NCBI RefSeq assembly: GCF_026241095.1 | Contig: NZ_JAPFGB010000003.1 | Span: 62,001 to 126,000 of the forward strand | DNA length: 64,000 bases | Direction: 5' to 3' | Origin: Saccharopolyspora sp. NFXS83 | Lineage (GTDB): Bacteria; Actinomycetota; Actinomycetes; Mycobacteriales; Pseudonocardiaceae | Shown: positions 52,803 to 61,481 of the stretch, one piece after another | Layout: every line of letters begins with the position of its first letter | Position numbering within the stretch: position 1 is the first letter of the stretch | Notes under the pieces: generated by a model | Told to the model about the DNA's origin: nothing | The model's database searches: none | The model's input: the letters and a program-made list of their open reading frames with translations, nothing else | Translations under genes and position numbers: made by a program

Positions 52803-52880
52803 GGGTCCTCCTCTCGGCAGTGTAGAAGTACCAAGGCAAACCGCAAGAACGTCGCGAACACGGCCGGTACGGTTTCACCC

Positions 52881-54065
52881 GTGCAGCAGATCCTCACCGC
52901 CTCCCAGCTGTTGACCGGGCCTACTGATCGACAATTCGCCCCAGGTGCGCTGCTGATCGACGGCGGAAAAATCGCCGCCGTGGGAACGCCGTCGGAGGTC
53001 GAACGCCACGCTTCACCGACCGCTGACCGATACGACTACCCCGACGCGACCATCCTTCCTGGACTGATCAACTGCCACGTGCACCTGGCATTCGACGCCA
53101 GCCCCGACCCTGTTAGCGCACTTCAGTCGTCGTCCGACGACGAGTTGCTTGCCGCCATGCAGCAGCGGGCGCATGAGCATCTGTTTGCGGGCGTGACCAC
53201 GGTCCGAGACCTGGGTGATAGGCGAGGCCTGATCACGAGTCTCCGCGACGCGATCAAGCGCGGTGAGTCCACCGGCCCGCGCATCCTGGCCGCAGGGGCG
53301 CCGGTGACGCCGAAGGGCGGACATTGCTGGTTCCTCGGCGGTGAAGTCGACTCCGCCGAGTCGATCCGCGCGAACGTCCGGCACAACGCTCGAATCGGCA
53401 CCGACCTGATCAAAATCATGGGCAACGGCGGGCAGATGACTCCTGGCGGCCCCGGTATGACCGACGCCCAGTTCACCTCCGAGCAACTCCGCTTGATCAC
53501 CAGCGAAGCTCGCGCAGCCGGTCTCCCGGCCGCGGTCCACGCCTACACCACCGACGCCATCGCCGCGGCAGTCGAAGCAGGAGTCGCCACCGTCGAACAC
53601 TGCACCTTTCACGGCAACGACGGAGCCGCCGCCCTCGACGATGACCTAGCCGACCGCATGGCCCTGGACGGTGTCGCCGCTTCGCCCGCGCTACCGAGCG
53701 GATGGCGACGCATGTGGGACATGCTCGGCCCGCAACGCGCCGAGGCCATCGCCGACCGGCTGCGGTGGCTTCGGCGCCATGACGTTCCTCTGATCTTCGG
53801 AAGCGACGCCGGAGTCCCCATCTCCCAGCACGGTGACCCCGTCAGCACACTCGAACTCTACGAGCACATCGGCTTTCCCCAGGCCGACATCATCGAACTT
53901 GCCACCACCACCAGCGCTCGCCACATAGGGCTGGGCGACGTTACCGGCGAAATCCGCCCTGGCCTCGATGCGGACGTCGTCGTAGCGAATGGGGATCCCA
54001 CGCGCGGCGTTGGGTGTTTACGGCACCTGCGGAGAGTTCTTCGAGCAGGCATCGACTCCTGGTAG
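52881..54065 (+). CDS. Amidohydrolase (imidazolonepropionase/prolidase-like)
   Basis: 394 aa from GTG 52881, which lacks a clear ribosome site and may be leaderless. Metal-dependent hydrolase features: ATILPGLINCHVHLAFDAS (HxH), TTVRDLGD, DLIKIMGNGG, PAAVHAYTTDAIAAAVEAGV (His), VEHCTFH and LIFGSDAGVP (Asp). This set is that of binuclear amidohydrolases which open cyclic amides or cut aminoacyl substrates. The substrate is unknown. It is divergent from the ImmA/IrrE gene. Confidence 0.8.
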   Translation: MQQILTASQLLTGPTDRQFAPGALLIDGGKIAAVGTPSEVERHASPTADRYDYPDATILPGLINCHVHLAFDASPDPVSALQSSSDDELLAAMQQRAHEHLFAGVTTVRDLGDRRGLITSLRDAIKRGESTGPRILAAGAPVTPKGGHCWFLGGEVDSAESIRANVRHNARIGTDLIKIMGNGGQMTPGGPGMTDAQFTSEQLRLITSEARAAGLPAAVHAYTTDAIAAAVEAGVATVEHCTFHGNDGAAALDDDLADRMALDGVAASPALPSGWRRMWDMLGPQRAEAIADRLRWLRRHDVPLIFGSDAGVPISQHGDPVSTLELYEHIGFPQADIIELATTTSARHIGLGDVTGEIRPGLDADVVVANGDPTRGVGCLRHLRRVLRAGIDSW

Positions 54066-54137
54066 GGCTCTCATCTTGCCGGTCTGCGGTCGGGGACGAA
54101 CTCGACACCGTAGGAGAGCGGCCCGAAATGATCCTCT

Positions 54138-55271
54138 CTAGCAGCGAAAACCGGTGTCAGTCAGGTGGGCGGGTGGACGGCGGCGTTGCCAGCCGTGGTG
54201 TTGTCCGCGGGTGATGCGGACGAGCCGGTCTGCTTCGGATGCGTGCAGCAGATGCAAGGCGTCGTTGTTGGTGGCCCAGCAGTAGTCAGCGATCTCGGTG
54301 GGATCGGGGTCGGGCACGGTGGTGCCGCGGAGGTGGGCCTCGAACAAGAAGTGAATCTTGCTCTCGCCGGTGGAGGTTTCGGATTCCGAAGACCCTGCCC
54401 AAAGAAGCCGCCCAGGGGTCACGCTGAGCCGAAGCTGCTCGTGGAGTTCGCGAACCATTGCTTGTGGAGGTGCGTCTGGGCCGAGGGATTTGCAGCGTCC
54501 GCCAGGGAAGCAGAACTTCTCGTCATCGGGCCCGCGGACGATGAGGAGTTCGCCGGCGGTGTTGCGGACGAGGGCGGCGGCGCGCACCGGCAGTGTGGGG
54601 CGAGGTTGGCTGGCGGGGATCCACCGCTGTAATTCGGTGATCGCGGTAAGGAGATCCGCGGTGGCCCGGTAGCGGTCGAGTCCGGCTGGGCCCGGAGGCT
54701 GGTCGGGGCCAGAGCTGATGTGTAGGGCACGGCAACCAGCGAGCAGAGCGATGTGCAGGTCGTGGAGGTGATGACTGACGTGGATCATCTCGGCCACCGC
54801 GACTTGGTGGCAGTCGGAGAGGAACTCGTAGAGGTCCGGGCCCGAACCAGTGGTGTGTCCGGTGCGGAAGGAGAAATGGGTCGCATCGAGCAGTGGACCG
54901 AGCTCGGCGCGGATGAGGTCGCCGTGGCCGGTGTCGGCTGCGGCGAGGTTGGCGCAGACCACGATCAGCGTGTTCGGGCAGGCGTCCCGGAGCCCGGTAA
55001 GCAGCGCTCGCGCGGTGGGTACGAGCAGCAATGGCCGGGGAGCGTGCAACAGAGTCCGAACTTTCTTTGGCGGCAGTGCTAGTTCGGTGGCCAGTTGCTG
55101 AATGAGGTCTGGGGTGGTCTGGGCACGCGGAAGCAGCGTGCGACGTAGAACATCGGCGACCGTGGCAGCAGCGAGCGGCGAGGCTGCCGTCAACGCGGCA
55201 CCCAGTTGTTGGCCCGCGACGGTGCCGAGAAGCTCGCCGTCCAGCACGACCAATCGGATCCCGTCGTTCAT
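54138..55271 (-). CDS. HAD-like hydrolase fused to NUDIX domain
   Basis: 377 aa from ATG 55271, overlapping the LuxR stop (ATGA). Residues 1-190 are HAD-like (IRLVVLDGELLGTVAGQQLG, NTLIVVCANLAAAD, YEFLSDCHQVAVAEMIHVSH, LLAGCRALHIS), but the first motif reads VLDGE rather than DxD, so catalysis is doubtful. Residues 230-370 are a NUDIX domain (RAAALVRNTAGELLIVRG, CFPGGRCKSLG, MVRELHEQLRL), with the EE of the box changed to EQ. It is the last gene of a four-gene operon with two LuxR-type regulators. The role is unknown; nucleotide-derivative turnover or sensing is inferred. Confidence 0.7.
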   Translation of the reverse strand: MNDGIRLVVLDGELLGTVAGQQLGAALTAASPLAAATVADVLRRTLLPRAQTTPDLIQQLATELALPPKKVRTLLHAPRPLLLVPTARALLTGLRDACPNTLIVVCANLAAADTGHGDLIRAELGPLLDATHFSFRTGHTTGSGPDLYEFLSDCHQVAVAEMIHVSHHLHDLHIALLAGCRALHISSGPDQPPGPAGLDRYRATADLLTAITELQRWIPASQPRPTLPVRAAALVRNTAGELLIVRGPDDEKFCFPGGRCKSLGPDAPPQAMVRELHEQLRLSVTPGRLLWAGSSESETSTGESKIHFLFEAHLRGTTVPDPDPTEIADYCWATNNDALHLLHASEADRLVRITRGQHHGWQRRRPPAHLTDTGFRC

Positions 55272-55762
55272 GAGCCACCGTGCCGAGAATGCGAGCTGTG
55301 GGAACGTGCTGGTGGCTGTTGAGCGAGCCGATCCGTGCGGTTGTGATGGCCTGGGTCGAGTGCGTGGGCGATGAAGTCGAGTTCGCTGCGAGTGGTGGTG
55401 AGGTGTTTTCGCACCGTGGCCAACTGCTGCCGCGCGGCTTGTTCGGCAGTCGGTGGCCGGGTGATTGCGTGGGCTGCGTGCAGGTACGGCAGGCCGGGAA
55501 CCATCCGGCCGGTCTCGTACATCCACACGACGATGTGGGTGCGGCGCTCGGCGCCGGTCTTGTGGAACAAGTGGCGAATGCGTTCTTTGACTTTGTCGCC
55601 ACTGATGTTCATCGCCGTTGCGATGGCGCTGTTGGTCCGACCGTGGACCAGCAGTTGGGCCAGTTCGAGATCGAGGTTCGTTAGAACGGCATCGAAGTTG
55701 AGTCCCCGCCAGCGTTCCGGGACGTTTGCGGAAATCGAAGCAACGATACGGGCATGGGGCAC
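55268..55762 (-). CDS. LuxR-type HTH regulator
   Basis: 164 aa. The DNA-binding domain is at residues 20-85 (LDLELAQLLVHGRTNSAIAT, MNISGDKVKERIRHLFHKTG). The tail is helical (QLATVRKHLTTTRSELDFIA). No receiver domain, so it is a stand-alone LuxR-fold protein. It parallels the 127-aa neighbour 19 bp upstream; both end their HTH with a W-x-Y-E-x-G-x segment (VVWMYETGRM and VAWLYEAGHL). Confidence 0.7.
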   Translation of the reverse strand: MPHARIVASISANVPERWRGLNFDAVLTNLDLELAQLLVHGRTNSAIATAMNISGDKVKERIRHLFHKTGAERRTHIVVWMYETGRMVPGLPYLHAAHAITRPPTAEQAARQQLATVRKHLTTTRSELDFIAHALDPGHHNRTDRLAQQPPARSHSSHSRHGGS

Positions 55763-55781
55763 GATGTCCTCCCAGCGGTTG

Positions 55782-56165
55782 TCAGAGGGATCCGAGATGG
55801 GGCAGCGCGGAATTCAGTTGGGTGTGCACCGCGTTGATCACGCGCAGCGTGCGTATACGCTCCGAGAGGTGCTCGGCTGAGAGCTGCGGTGTCACCGGCC
55901 GTCGTGCTGGCTCGACGAAGGTGCGCGCGCCGGGCTGCAAGTGCCCCGCTTCGTACAGCCAGGCCACGAGCTCGTATCGGCTGGCAGTACCGGTCTTGCG
56001 CAGCAGCCTCCGGACGTGGCATTTGATGGTGTTTTCGCTGCGGTAGATGCTGCGCGCGATGGCGTGATCAGTAAGCCCGCAGGCCACGAGCCGCGCCACG
56101 AGCAGCTCGATCGAACTGAGCTTGGCGTCGAGGTTCAGCCCAGCGAGCCGGTTGTGAGCATTCAT
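55782..56165 (-). CDS. LuxR-type HTH regulator, paralogue
   Basis: 127 aa from ATG 56165, overlapping the upstream stop (ATGA). HTH: LVARLVACGLTDHAIARSIY, then RSENTIKCHVRRLLRKTG and YELVAWLYEAGHLQPG. The recognition helix differs from the neighbour, so the two may bind different sites or form a heterodimer. Confidence 0.7.
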   Translation of the reverse strand: MNAHNRLAGLNLDAKLSSIELLVARLVACGLTDHAIARSIYRSENTIKCHVRRLLRKTGTASRYELVAWLYEAGHLQPGARTFVEPARRPVTPQLSAEHLSERIRTLRVINAVHTQLNSALPHLGSL

Positions 56166-56413
56166 CGGCGTTCTCCCCGAAGAGGTTCAGGATTGGCCTT
56201 CGCCCATGCGCTGGCTTTGCGGGCGACTTCGTTGGCGTCGAGCCACGCCTGCGAGACCGGGACGGTGGTGAGGAGGGTGTGGTTGTCGCGCCCGCCACGT
56301 TGGTCTCCGCGGTGCACGCTGAAGACTCCGTCGGGTCGGCCCCAGCGGATGGTGATGTCCTGCTGCCGCACGTAGTGCCACGCGCAGGGCAGCCCATAGG
56401 TTCGTTCGGGCAT
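56162..56413 (-). CDS. Small hypothetical protein, first gene of LuxR operon
   Basis: 83 aa from ATG 56413. Sequence MPERTYGLPCAWHYVRQQDI, then TIRWGRPDGVFSVHRGDQRG. No recognised family. The ATGA overlap with the LuxR gene supports translation. Confidence 0.5.
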   Translation of the reverse strand: MPERTYGLPCAWHYVRQQDITIRWGRPDGVFSVHRGDQRGGRDNHTLLTTVPVSQAWLDANEVARKASAWAKANPEPLRGERR

Positions 56414-56820
56414 GGGGAACCGCCATTGTGTATTCGGGGTGGGTAGGAGCAGCCCTTACCTGCGTGCGCTGTTCAGCAACGCACTCTCGAAAACGTTGGA
56501 CGAGAGGAAAGCCGCGGCTGCGCCTGAAATGCATGGGAGTGGTGACCCGGCCGCACGACCGAAACAACGTCGGGGGACCGTGCGGCCGGGCCGGACCGGA
56601 TGGCGCTCGGGGGAGCACGCCACCCGGCCTGCGGCCGGCACCCGTCGAGGGGCCGCTGCGCTATGCAGCGAAATCGGGTGCCGGTACACCCCGGTCAGCT
56701 CTTCCACGCCTGGGCCGTGACCGGGGAGCCGGAAGTGGTTCGTCGTTTCCGCGGATCACGGACCAGCGGGATTTCCCACGCCAGTGATGGTCACCGGTGC
56801 GAGCACGGCGAATGCCTCGA
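56414..56820. other. No recognisable gene (407 bp)
   Basis: Upstream of the HAD-NUDIX operon. It should hold the promoter; no clear boxes are visible. It contains a short inverted CCGGCCTGCGGCCGG around 56626. Confidence 0.35.
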
Positions 56821-57132
56821 TCACCGCTGCTGGCCTGGGTAAACCCGCATTCCCGAATGCGACGACGGAACCGGGGCGGGACGGGCGTAGACGGCGTGCC
56901 GGTCGAGCGTCTTCGCCAACCCCCGCAGTGCCGCCGCCAACTTGGTGCACTCCTCGTCCGTCACCGCCTTCGGTAGCAGCAAGCACTCGACAGCTGCGTT
57001 GAGCCGCTCCTGTACTCGCCGTGCGTGCTCGACGACCTCGCCCGCGCTGGGCTGCGCCGACCGGACCGGAACATGTGCTGCTAGCAACATCAATGACCTC
57101 GATTCGCGCGAAACTTCTGAACTGATCCACAT
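56821..57132 (-). CDS. Small hypothetical protein
   Basis: 103 aa from ATG 57132, overlapping the preceding stop (TGATG). Helical middle (GEVVEHARRVQERLNAAVEC, then LLLPKAVTDEECTKLAAALR, GLAKTLDRH). No family is recognised. Coupled to the next gene upstream. Confidence 0.5.
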   Translation of the reverse strand: MWISSEVSRESRSLMLLAAHVPVRSAQPSAGEVVEHARRVQERLNAAVECLLLPKAVTDEECTKLAAALRGLAKTLDRHAVYARPAPVPSSHSGMRVYPGQQR

Positions 57133-57590
57133 CAGGCAGCCGAAGCGATACCCTCGGCGCTGGACGCGGAGGTGCCCGGCAGATAGGCGCTGCCGGGGCC
57201 CTCCGCGTCCTGCTTCAACCGATGCCTCGGCGAACCGGGGACCACACGCAGCCGTGGAATCGGACCAGTTGGCGCGTCCACGCTGTGTCGTCCCGGAGCC
57301 GAAGCGGATTCCACGACGCCAACACCGGCGGCTGCCACTACTGGCAACTCGCGAGTGATCTCGCCGCTGGGTGCAGGCACATAACTGGCCGCGAGCTCGC
57401 CGATTCCTGAGTCGAACGCGCACTCCAGGCAGATCACGTACCCACCCGCACGCGGCGGGGCGCCGCCTTCAAACCTCGTCACCGCATCCGAGCGCGGAGC
57501 GCAGGTCGCCCCCGCTCGGTGCCACTGCGACCCCTTGCACAGCCGTACCCACTCCAGCCCGAGGATCGGAGCTACGCGAACATCGTCAAT
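57132..57590 (-). CDS. Hypothetical protein, start uncertain
   Basis: About 150 codons ending at the TGA that overlaps the next ATG. Codon use is GC-rich from about 57575 down (ILGLEWVRLCKGSQWHRAGA, later GGYVICLECAFDSG with CxxC). No ATG/GTG fits the apparent beginning; ATT 57590 or a later GTG (VTRFEGG) could serve. No family is recognised. Confidence 0.4.
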   Translation of the reverse strand: MDDVRVAPILGLEWVRLCKGSQWHRAGATCAPRSDAVTRFEGGAPPRAGGYVICLECAFDSGIGELAASYVPAPSGEITRELPVVAAAGVGVVESASAPGRHSVDAPTGPIPRLRVVPGSPRHRLKQDAEGPGSAYLPGTSASSAEGIASAA

Positions 57591-57724
57591 GCGGTTACCG
57601 CCAGCGCGATCACGGCCAGCACCACCACGAGCACAACGGTCGACACCGCGACATCCACCTCCACTAGCTGCTGCACGCGTACACGCGCTAGCGGCTGATC
57701 TCCACCAGCGCCGCCACCAGGCAC
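57572..57724 (-). CDS. Small single-pass membrane protein, start possibly frameshifted
   Basis: 50 codons from GTG 57724: VPGGGAGGDQPLARVRVQQL, then VEVDVAVSTVVLVVVLAVIA and LAVTALTMFA. One strong membrane helix, with GC-rich third positions. The best ribosome site (AAGGGAG) sits before an ATG in another frame 13 bases upstream, which suggests a one-base shift near the start. Confidence 0.45.
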   Translation of the reverse strand: MPGGGAGGDQPLARVRVQQLVEVDVAVSTVVLVVVLAVIALAVTALTMFA

Positions 57725-57819
57725 TTGTTCGTGGCATCGGCTGCTCCCTTCCTGTCGACAATTCCTTCGTAGGTTTGGACTGATCGCTGAGTCGAGGTCT
57801 CGCCTCGGCGATGTGCAGT

Positions 57820-58083
57820 TCAGGAGTCCCAGACGACGTCGCGCGTTTCCGTTGTCGATGCGGCGCAGGCTGAGCACCGCCGTGTGACCGATCTCGTCTT
57901 CGGTAGCCGCTCGTTCGGAGTCGGCAGCCGCAGCGTCACCACCGCGCCGCACATCGCCCGCGTCGAGCTGTTCACCGCGCACTCGGACGGCGCCACCGTG
58001 ATTGCGTGCCTCACCCACTCACGCCGAGGGACCACCCAGAAGACAGCCGGTCCCAGACCTCCGGAACTTGATCTCGGATGCAT
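57820..58083 (-). CDS. Small conserved actinobacterial protein
   Basis: 87 aa from ATG 58083 with GGAGGTGG directly upstream. Sequence: FWVVPRREWVRHAITVAPSE, then RAMCGAVVTLRL and RRCSACAAS. The MCG and CSAC cysteines and overall layout match short zinc-ribbon-like proteins often divergent from XRE/DUF397 pairs. The function is unknown. Confidence 0.6.
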   Translation of the reverse strand: MHPRSSSGGLGPAVFWVVPRREWVRHAITVAPSECAVNSSTRAMCGAVVTLRLPTPNERLPKTRSVTRRCSACAASTTETRDVVWDS

Positions 58084-58224
58084 CGCCACCTCCATTGTCG
58101 AGGAACGATGCCATAGGAACGTTCCTTCAGCAACGGTCCTGAGGCGTGTTCCTGTAATTGAGGTCTTGTAGATGTGGTCGCGGGGGCGGTAGTGCCGCGT
58201 TGTGGCCGTGGCAGACTGCGGAAC

Positions 58225-59079
58225 ATGACGAAACCGACCGGACCGAGCGTGCGGCGGCGTCAGCTCGGAGCGATGCTTCGCCAACTTCGAGTTGACGCAG
58301 GTAAAAGCCGGAAGGACGCTGCCGAGTGGATCGGAGTAGCTGAGCCCACGCTGAGCAAGATCGAGCTCGGTCGGCAGGCGATCAAGCAACCGCATGTCCG
58401 GTTGTTGTGTCAGCTCTACGACCTCGACGCTGGGACACTCGACAACTTGCTTCGGCTCGCTCGTGAGTCGGAGCAACGCGGCTGGTGGGCGGCCTACCGC
58501 GACACGGTTCCCGACTGGTTCAAGCAGTTCGTCAGCCTCGAAGCCGATGCCGTCGACATCTGGGAGTACGAGAACGAGTTCGTTCCTGGACAGCTTCAAA
58601 CCGCTGCTTACATCGCGGCGATCTCTCGTGCCGTCCGTCCGCACGCCGACGACAGCGAGGTGGCTCGCTCCGTCGAGCTTCGGCAAGAACGGCAAACGCG
58701 GCTCGGTGCTGTGTCACCGCCGCACCTGCACCTCTACATCAGTGAAGCTGTGGTCAGGCACGTTGTCGGCTCCGCCGACGCGATGCGCGAGCAGTTGGAG
58801 CACCTGGTCGACTCGTCGAAGCTCGATTACGTCACGCTTCGCGTCGTACCGTTCGGCGCGGGTGCTTACGCGGCGATGGCTGGCCCGTTCATCATGATGC
58901 AGTTCCCGGAAGAGCCTCGACCTGCGTTTTCATACGTAGAGAACGACCGCGGCGGCGTATACCAGGAGGACCCCGGCGACATCGAGCGCTATACCCTGAT
59001 GGTGCGACAGCTCGACGAGTTGGCGCTGTCCGAGGACGAGACGCGCGAGCTCATCAAGCAGGTGAGCAAGGCGCTGTGA
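58225..59079 (+). CDS. XRE regulator with DUF5753 domain
   Basis: 284 aa; ATG 58225. HTH: LGAMLRQLRVDAGKSRKDAA, then GVAEPTLSKIELGRQ. The C-terminal DUF5753 domain is typical (WEYENEFVPGQLQTAAYIAA, LHLYISEAVVRHVVG, LRVVPFGAGAYAAMAGPFIM). These regulators pair with a DUF397 protein and act in development or antibiotic control in streptomycetes (WhiJ-type). Its stop overlaps the possible GTG of the DUF397 gene. Confidence 0.85.
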   Translation: MTKPTGPSVRRRQLGAMLRQLRVDAGKSRKDAAEWIGVAEPTLSKIELGRQAIKQPHVRLLCQLYDLDAGTLDNLLRLARESEQRGWWAAYRDTVPDWFKQFVSLEADAVDIWEYENEFVPGQLQTAAYIAAISRAVRPHADDSEVARSVELRQERQTRLGAVSPPHLHLYISEAVVRHVVGSADAMREQLEHLVDSSKLDYVTLRVVPFGAGAYAAMAGPFIMMQFPEEPRPAFSYVENDRGGVYQEDPGDIERYTLMVRQLDELALSEDETRELIKQVSKAL

Positions 59080-59102
59080 CAAAGAAACGAGAGGGGTACG
59101 GC

Positions 59103-59312
59103 ATGACCACCCCGGAACTTCCCGGCGTCTCTTGGCGCAAGAGCAGCCGCAGCGGCGGTAATAACGGCGCATGCGTCGAAGTTGGTTTCGCCGCAGACAA
59201 CAGCCGTGCCGTGCGGGACACGAAGAACCGCGCCGGCGGATACCTCGTCACGACCGGCTCACAGTGGGCCGCGTTCCTCAGCGCGCTCAAGGCGGGGCGC
59301 TACGAGGGCTGA
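59103..59312 (+). CDS. DUF397 protein
   Basis: 69 aa from ATG 59103 (GAGGGG 8 bases upstream; GTG 59076 is in frame and overlaps the previous stop). Signature: VSWRKSSRSGGNNGACVEVG, AVRDTKNRAG and WAAFLSALKAG. DUF397 proteins are partners, probably antitoxin-like or anti-regulator, of the adjacent XRE-DUF5753 protein. Confidence 0.85.
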   Translation: MTTPELPGVSWRKSSRSGGNNGACVEVGFAADNSRAVRDTKNRAGGYLVTTGSQWAAFLSALKAGRYEG

Positions 59313-59569
59313 CTGAGGACCACCAGGTGCCGCGCGGGCCTGTTCGCCGTGAGGCTTGGCAGGCCCGCGCTCGTGTCGGCTCAGTCCCAGGGCAACGGTC
59401 ATATCGCTGATCACGGGAATGGTGTGCGGCTTGCCCACGCGGGCGGCCGGTAGTTCACTCGGAGATCATCTTTCGGTGTAATTCGTCTTCAGGCTGTCGG
59501 CAGGCACGCCGATAGTCTTGTCGATGGAGACGCGGTACGACGAATCTTCAACCGGCGTTCGGCTCACGT

Positions 59570-60661
59570 TCAGGGCTCCGGCTCCGGGTCGACGTGCAAG
59601 GCGCGATCGTGCACTACCGGCCCACCAAACGCACGGTCCGACACCCCTACACCGACGACGAGCACACCCAAGCCGAACACGACATCCAGGCTGCGTTGGG
59701 GGTCTATCGCTTGAGCGGTGTTTTCGGCGGTGGGGTTAGTAGGTTTCCGCGGCTGGCCAGCGGTCGCTGAATATGATCGGAAAGCGTTGATCACGGGTTT
59801 CCAGCGTTGGGTCCAACGTGCCCGTCCGGTACCGGTCGGGTCCAGGATACGTGTGACGAGGTAGAGGAACTTCATGGTGGCCTGTTCGGTGGGGAAATGT
59901 CCTCGTGCCCGCACGGCCCGCCGGTACCGGGCGTTGAGCGATTCGATCGCGTTCATGGAACAGATCCTCCTCCGGATATCGATGTCATAGTCGAGTAACG
60001 GGATGAATTTCTGCCACGCGCTACGCCACAGGCGGATCACCGACGCATGGCGTGTTCCCCATTTGTCGTCGAGTTCGTCCAATGCTGCTTCCGCGACCTC
60101 TGGCGAGGAGGCGGTGTAAATCGGCGCGAGGTCGCGTTTGAGCTCATCCCAGTGTTTTCGTGACACGAGGCGGAACGAGTTGCGGATCAGGTGAATGATG
60201 CAGGTTTGCACGATGGTCTGCGGCCACACGTTCGCGACCACCTCGGGGAATCCTCTCAGTCCGTCACAAACGAGGAAGAAGGCATCCTTGATGCCACGGT
60301 TTTTCAGGCCGATGAGGACGCTCGGCCAGAACTTTGCGCCCTCACCGCCGCCGGTGCCCATGGACAGGGCCAGGACGTCCTTGCGGCTGTCCAGGGTCAC
60401 GCCGATCGCGGCGTAGACGGGCCGGTTGGCGACATGGTCGTCACGGACCTTCACATGGATCGTGTCGATGAACACCGCCGCGTACACGGCATCCAACGGC
60501 CGGTCGGACCATGCGTCCATTTCGGCGACGACTTTGTCGGTGATGGTCGAGATCGTGTCTTTCGACACCGAGGCGCCGTAGATGTCGGCGAAATGCGCCG
60601 CGATCTCTTGGAGGCGGATGAGTTGGGCTTGGCTGAGTTCGCCCTCGCCCTCGAAGACGGC
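59570..60661 (-). pseudogene. IS256-family transposase, truncated at both ends
   Basis: The frame matches IS256/Mutator transposases from QLIRLQEIAAHFADIYGASV through DAVYAAVFIDTIHVKVRDD (first Asp), FFLVCDGLRGFPEVV (second Asp), QTCIIHLIRNSFRLVSRK, and SMNAIESLNARYRRAVRARG (Glu). The N-terminal ~80 residues are missing at 60661. After RWKPVINAFR the reading continues into unrelated sequence instead of the normal C-terminus. The catalytic triad remains, but without its ends the element is probably immobile. Confidence 0.8.
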
Positions 60662-60958
60662 TGTTCTGTATGTGGTGGAGGTACTTGCGGCAGGTGCGCA
60701 GGACTTTGGCGTTGCGACGCCTTCCTGGATGTTGTGAGGGTCACCGGGGAAGCGGGCTACTTCGGCGCTGTTCGGGAAGGCGAGTCCGGCGACATGTGCT
60801 TAGAGATCGTGAAAGGTCGCGAGGACTACACCTTCCGTCGTAACGGTGCGCTGATCGAACTGACTTTCACCGACGTGAAGGTAGCCGCCTTCATCCATGG
60901 CGTCGTCCGGGGTGAACTCGACCAGGACACCGTGCCGACGGAAGTTGTAGTCGTGTGA
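60662..60958 (+). pseudogene. DUF397-like gene, 5' end lost at IS junction
   Basis: The open part reads VRVTGEAGYFGAVREGESGD, then DYTFRRNGALIELTFTDVKV and AAFIHGVVRGELD, which resembles the C-terminal half of DUF397-type proteins. Its start is cut where the IS256 fragment begins. No XRE partner is adjacent. Confidence 0.45.
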
Positions 60959-61004
60959 CCTGCTCGTTCTTTTCGAGCGTTGCGTGGAGTTCCGTCGGTG
61001 TGCT

Positions 61005-61481
61005 CTACGCGAGCTGAAGCTCGTAGACGGCTCGGTGCTTGCCGGCTCCCTTGTAGTCGGAGATCACCGAGATGCCGTTCAGGGTGCGGTCGCCGGCGAC
61101 GTTGGTGAATCCGCGCCGCGTCCACGTGTGGTGGGCGGGTGCGTTCTCGGGTTCGGAAGTCAGATACAGTCGCGAGCAGGTGAAACTGACGGCTGCGTCT
61201 CGGACGCTGTTGAGCAGTGCGGTAGTGACGCCGCGGCGGCGGTGTTCGGGGTGCGCGACGACGTCTTGGATGTAGATGTCGTCGGGGTGGTCTTGGCTGC
61301 GGAAGGCGATGATCGCTCCCACGAGTTCGTCACCGTCGACGGCGACTGGGCAGGTGCTGGAGAACAGGTTGGCGTAGAGCCAATAGTCGGATTCCGTGCG
61401 GGGGCGGACGAAGGGCGTACCGAGTTCCATCAGATCGATGATGGCGGGGATGTCGTTCTGGCTGAGGGGCCGGGTTTTCAT
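61005..61481 (-). CDS. GNAT-family N-acetyltransferase
   Basis: 158 aa from ATG 61481, overlapping the stop of the large upstream gene (ATGA). GNAT motifs: LVGAIIAFRSQDH, IYIQDVVAHPEHRRRGVTTA (pyrophosphate loop R-R-x-G-V) and LYLTSEPENAPAHHTWTRRG. It closely resembles ectoine/diaminobutyrate-type small-molecule acetyltransferases in layout, but the substrate is open. Coupling to the STAND-HEAT-HUMPS gene suggests a shared process. Confidence 0.8.
   Translation of the reverse strand: MKTRPLSQNDIPAIIDLMELGTPFVRPRTESDYWLYANLFSSTCPVAVDGDELVGAIIAFRSQDHPDDIYIQDVVAHPEHRRRGVTTALLNSVRDAAVSFTCSRLYLTSEPENAPAHHTWTRRGFTNVAGDRTLNGISVISDYKGAGKHRAVYELQLA

Noticed and set aside
59518-59739. Plus-strand frame beside the IS256 fragment
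   Set aside because: A coding-like stretch (YTDDEHTQAEHDIQAALGVY in a shifted frame) is present, but no continuous frame with start and stop supports a gene; it may be a relic.
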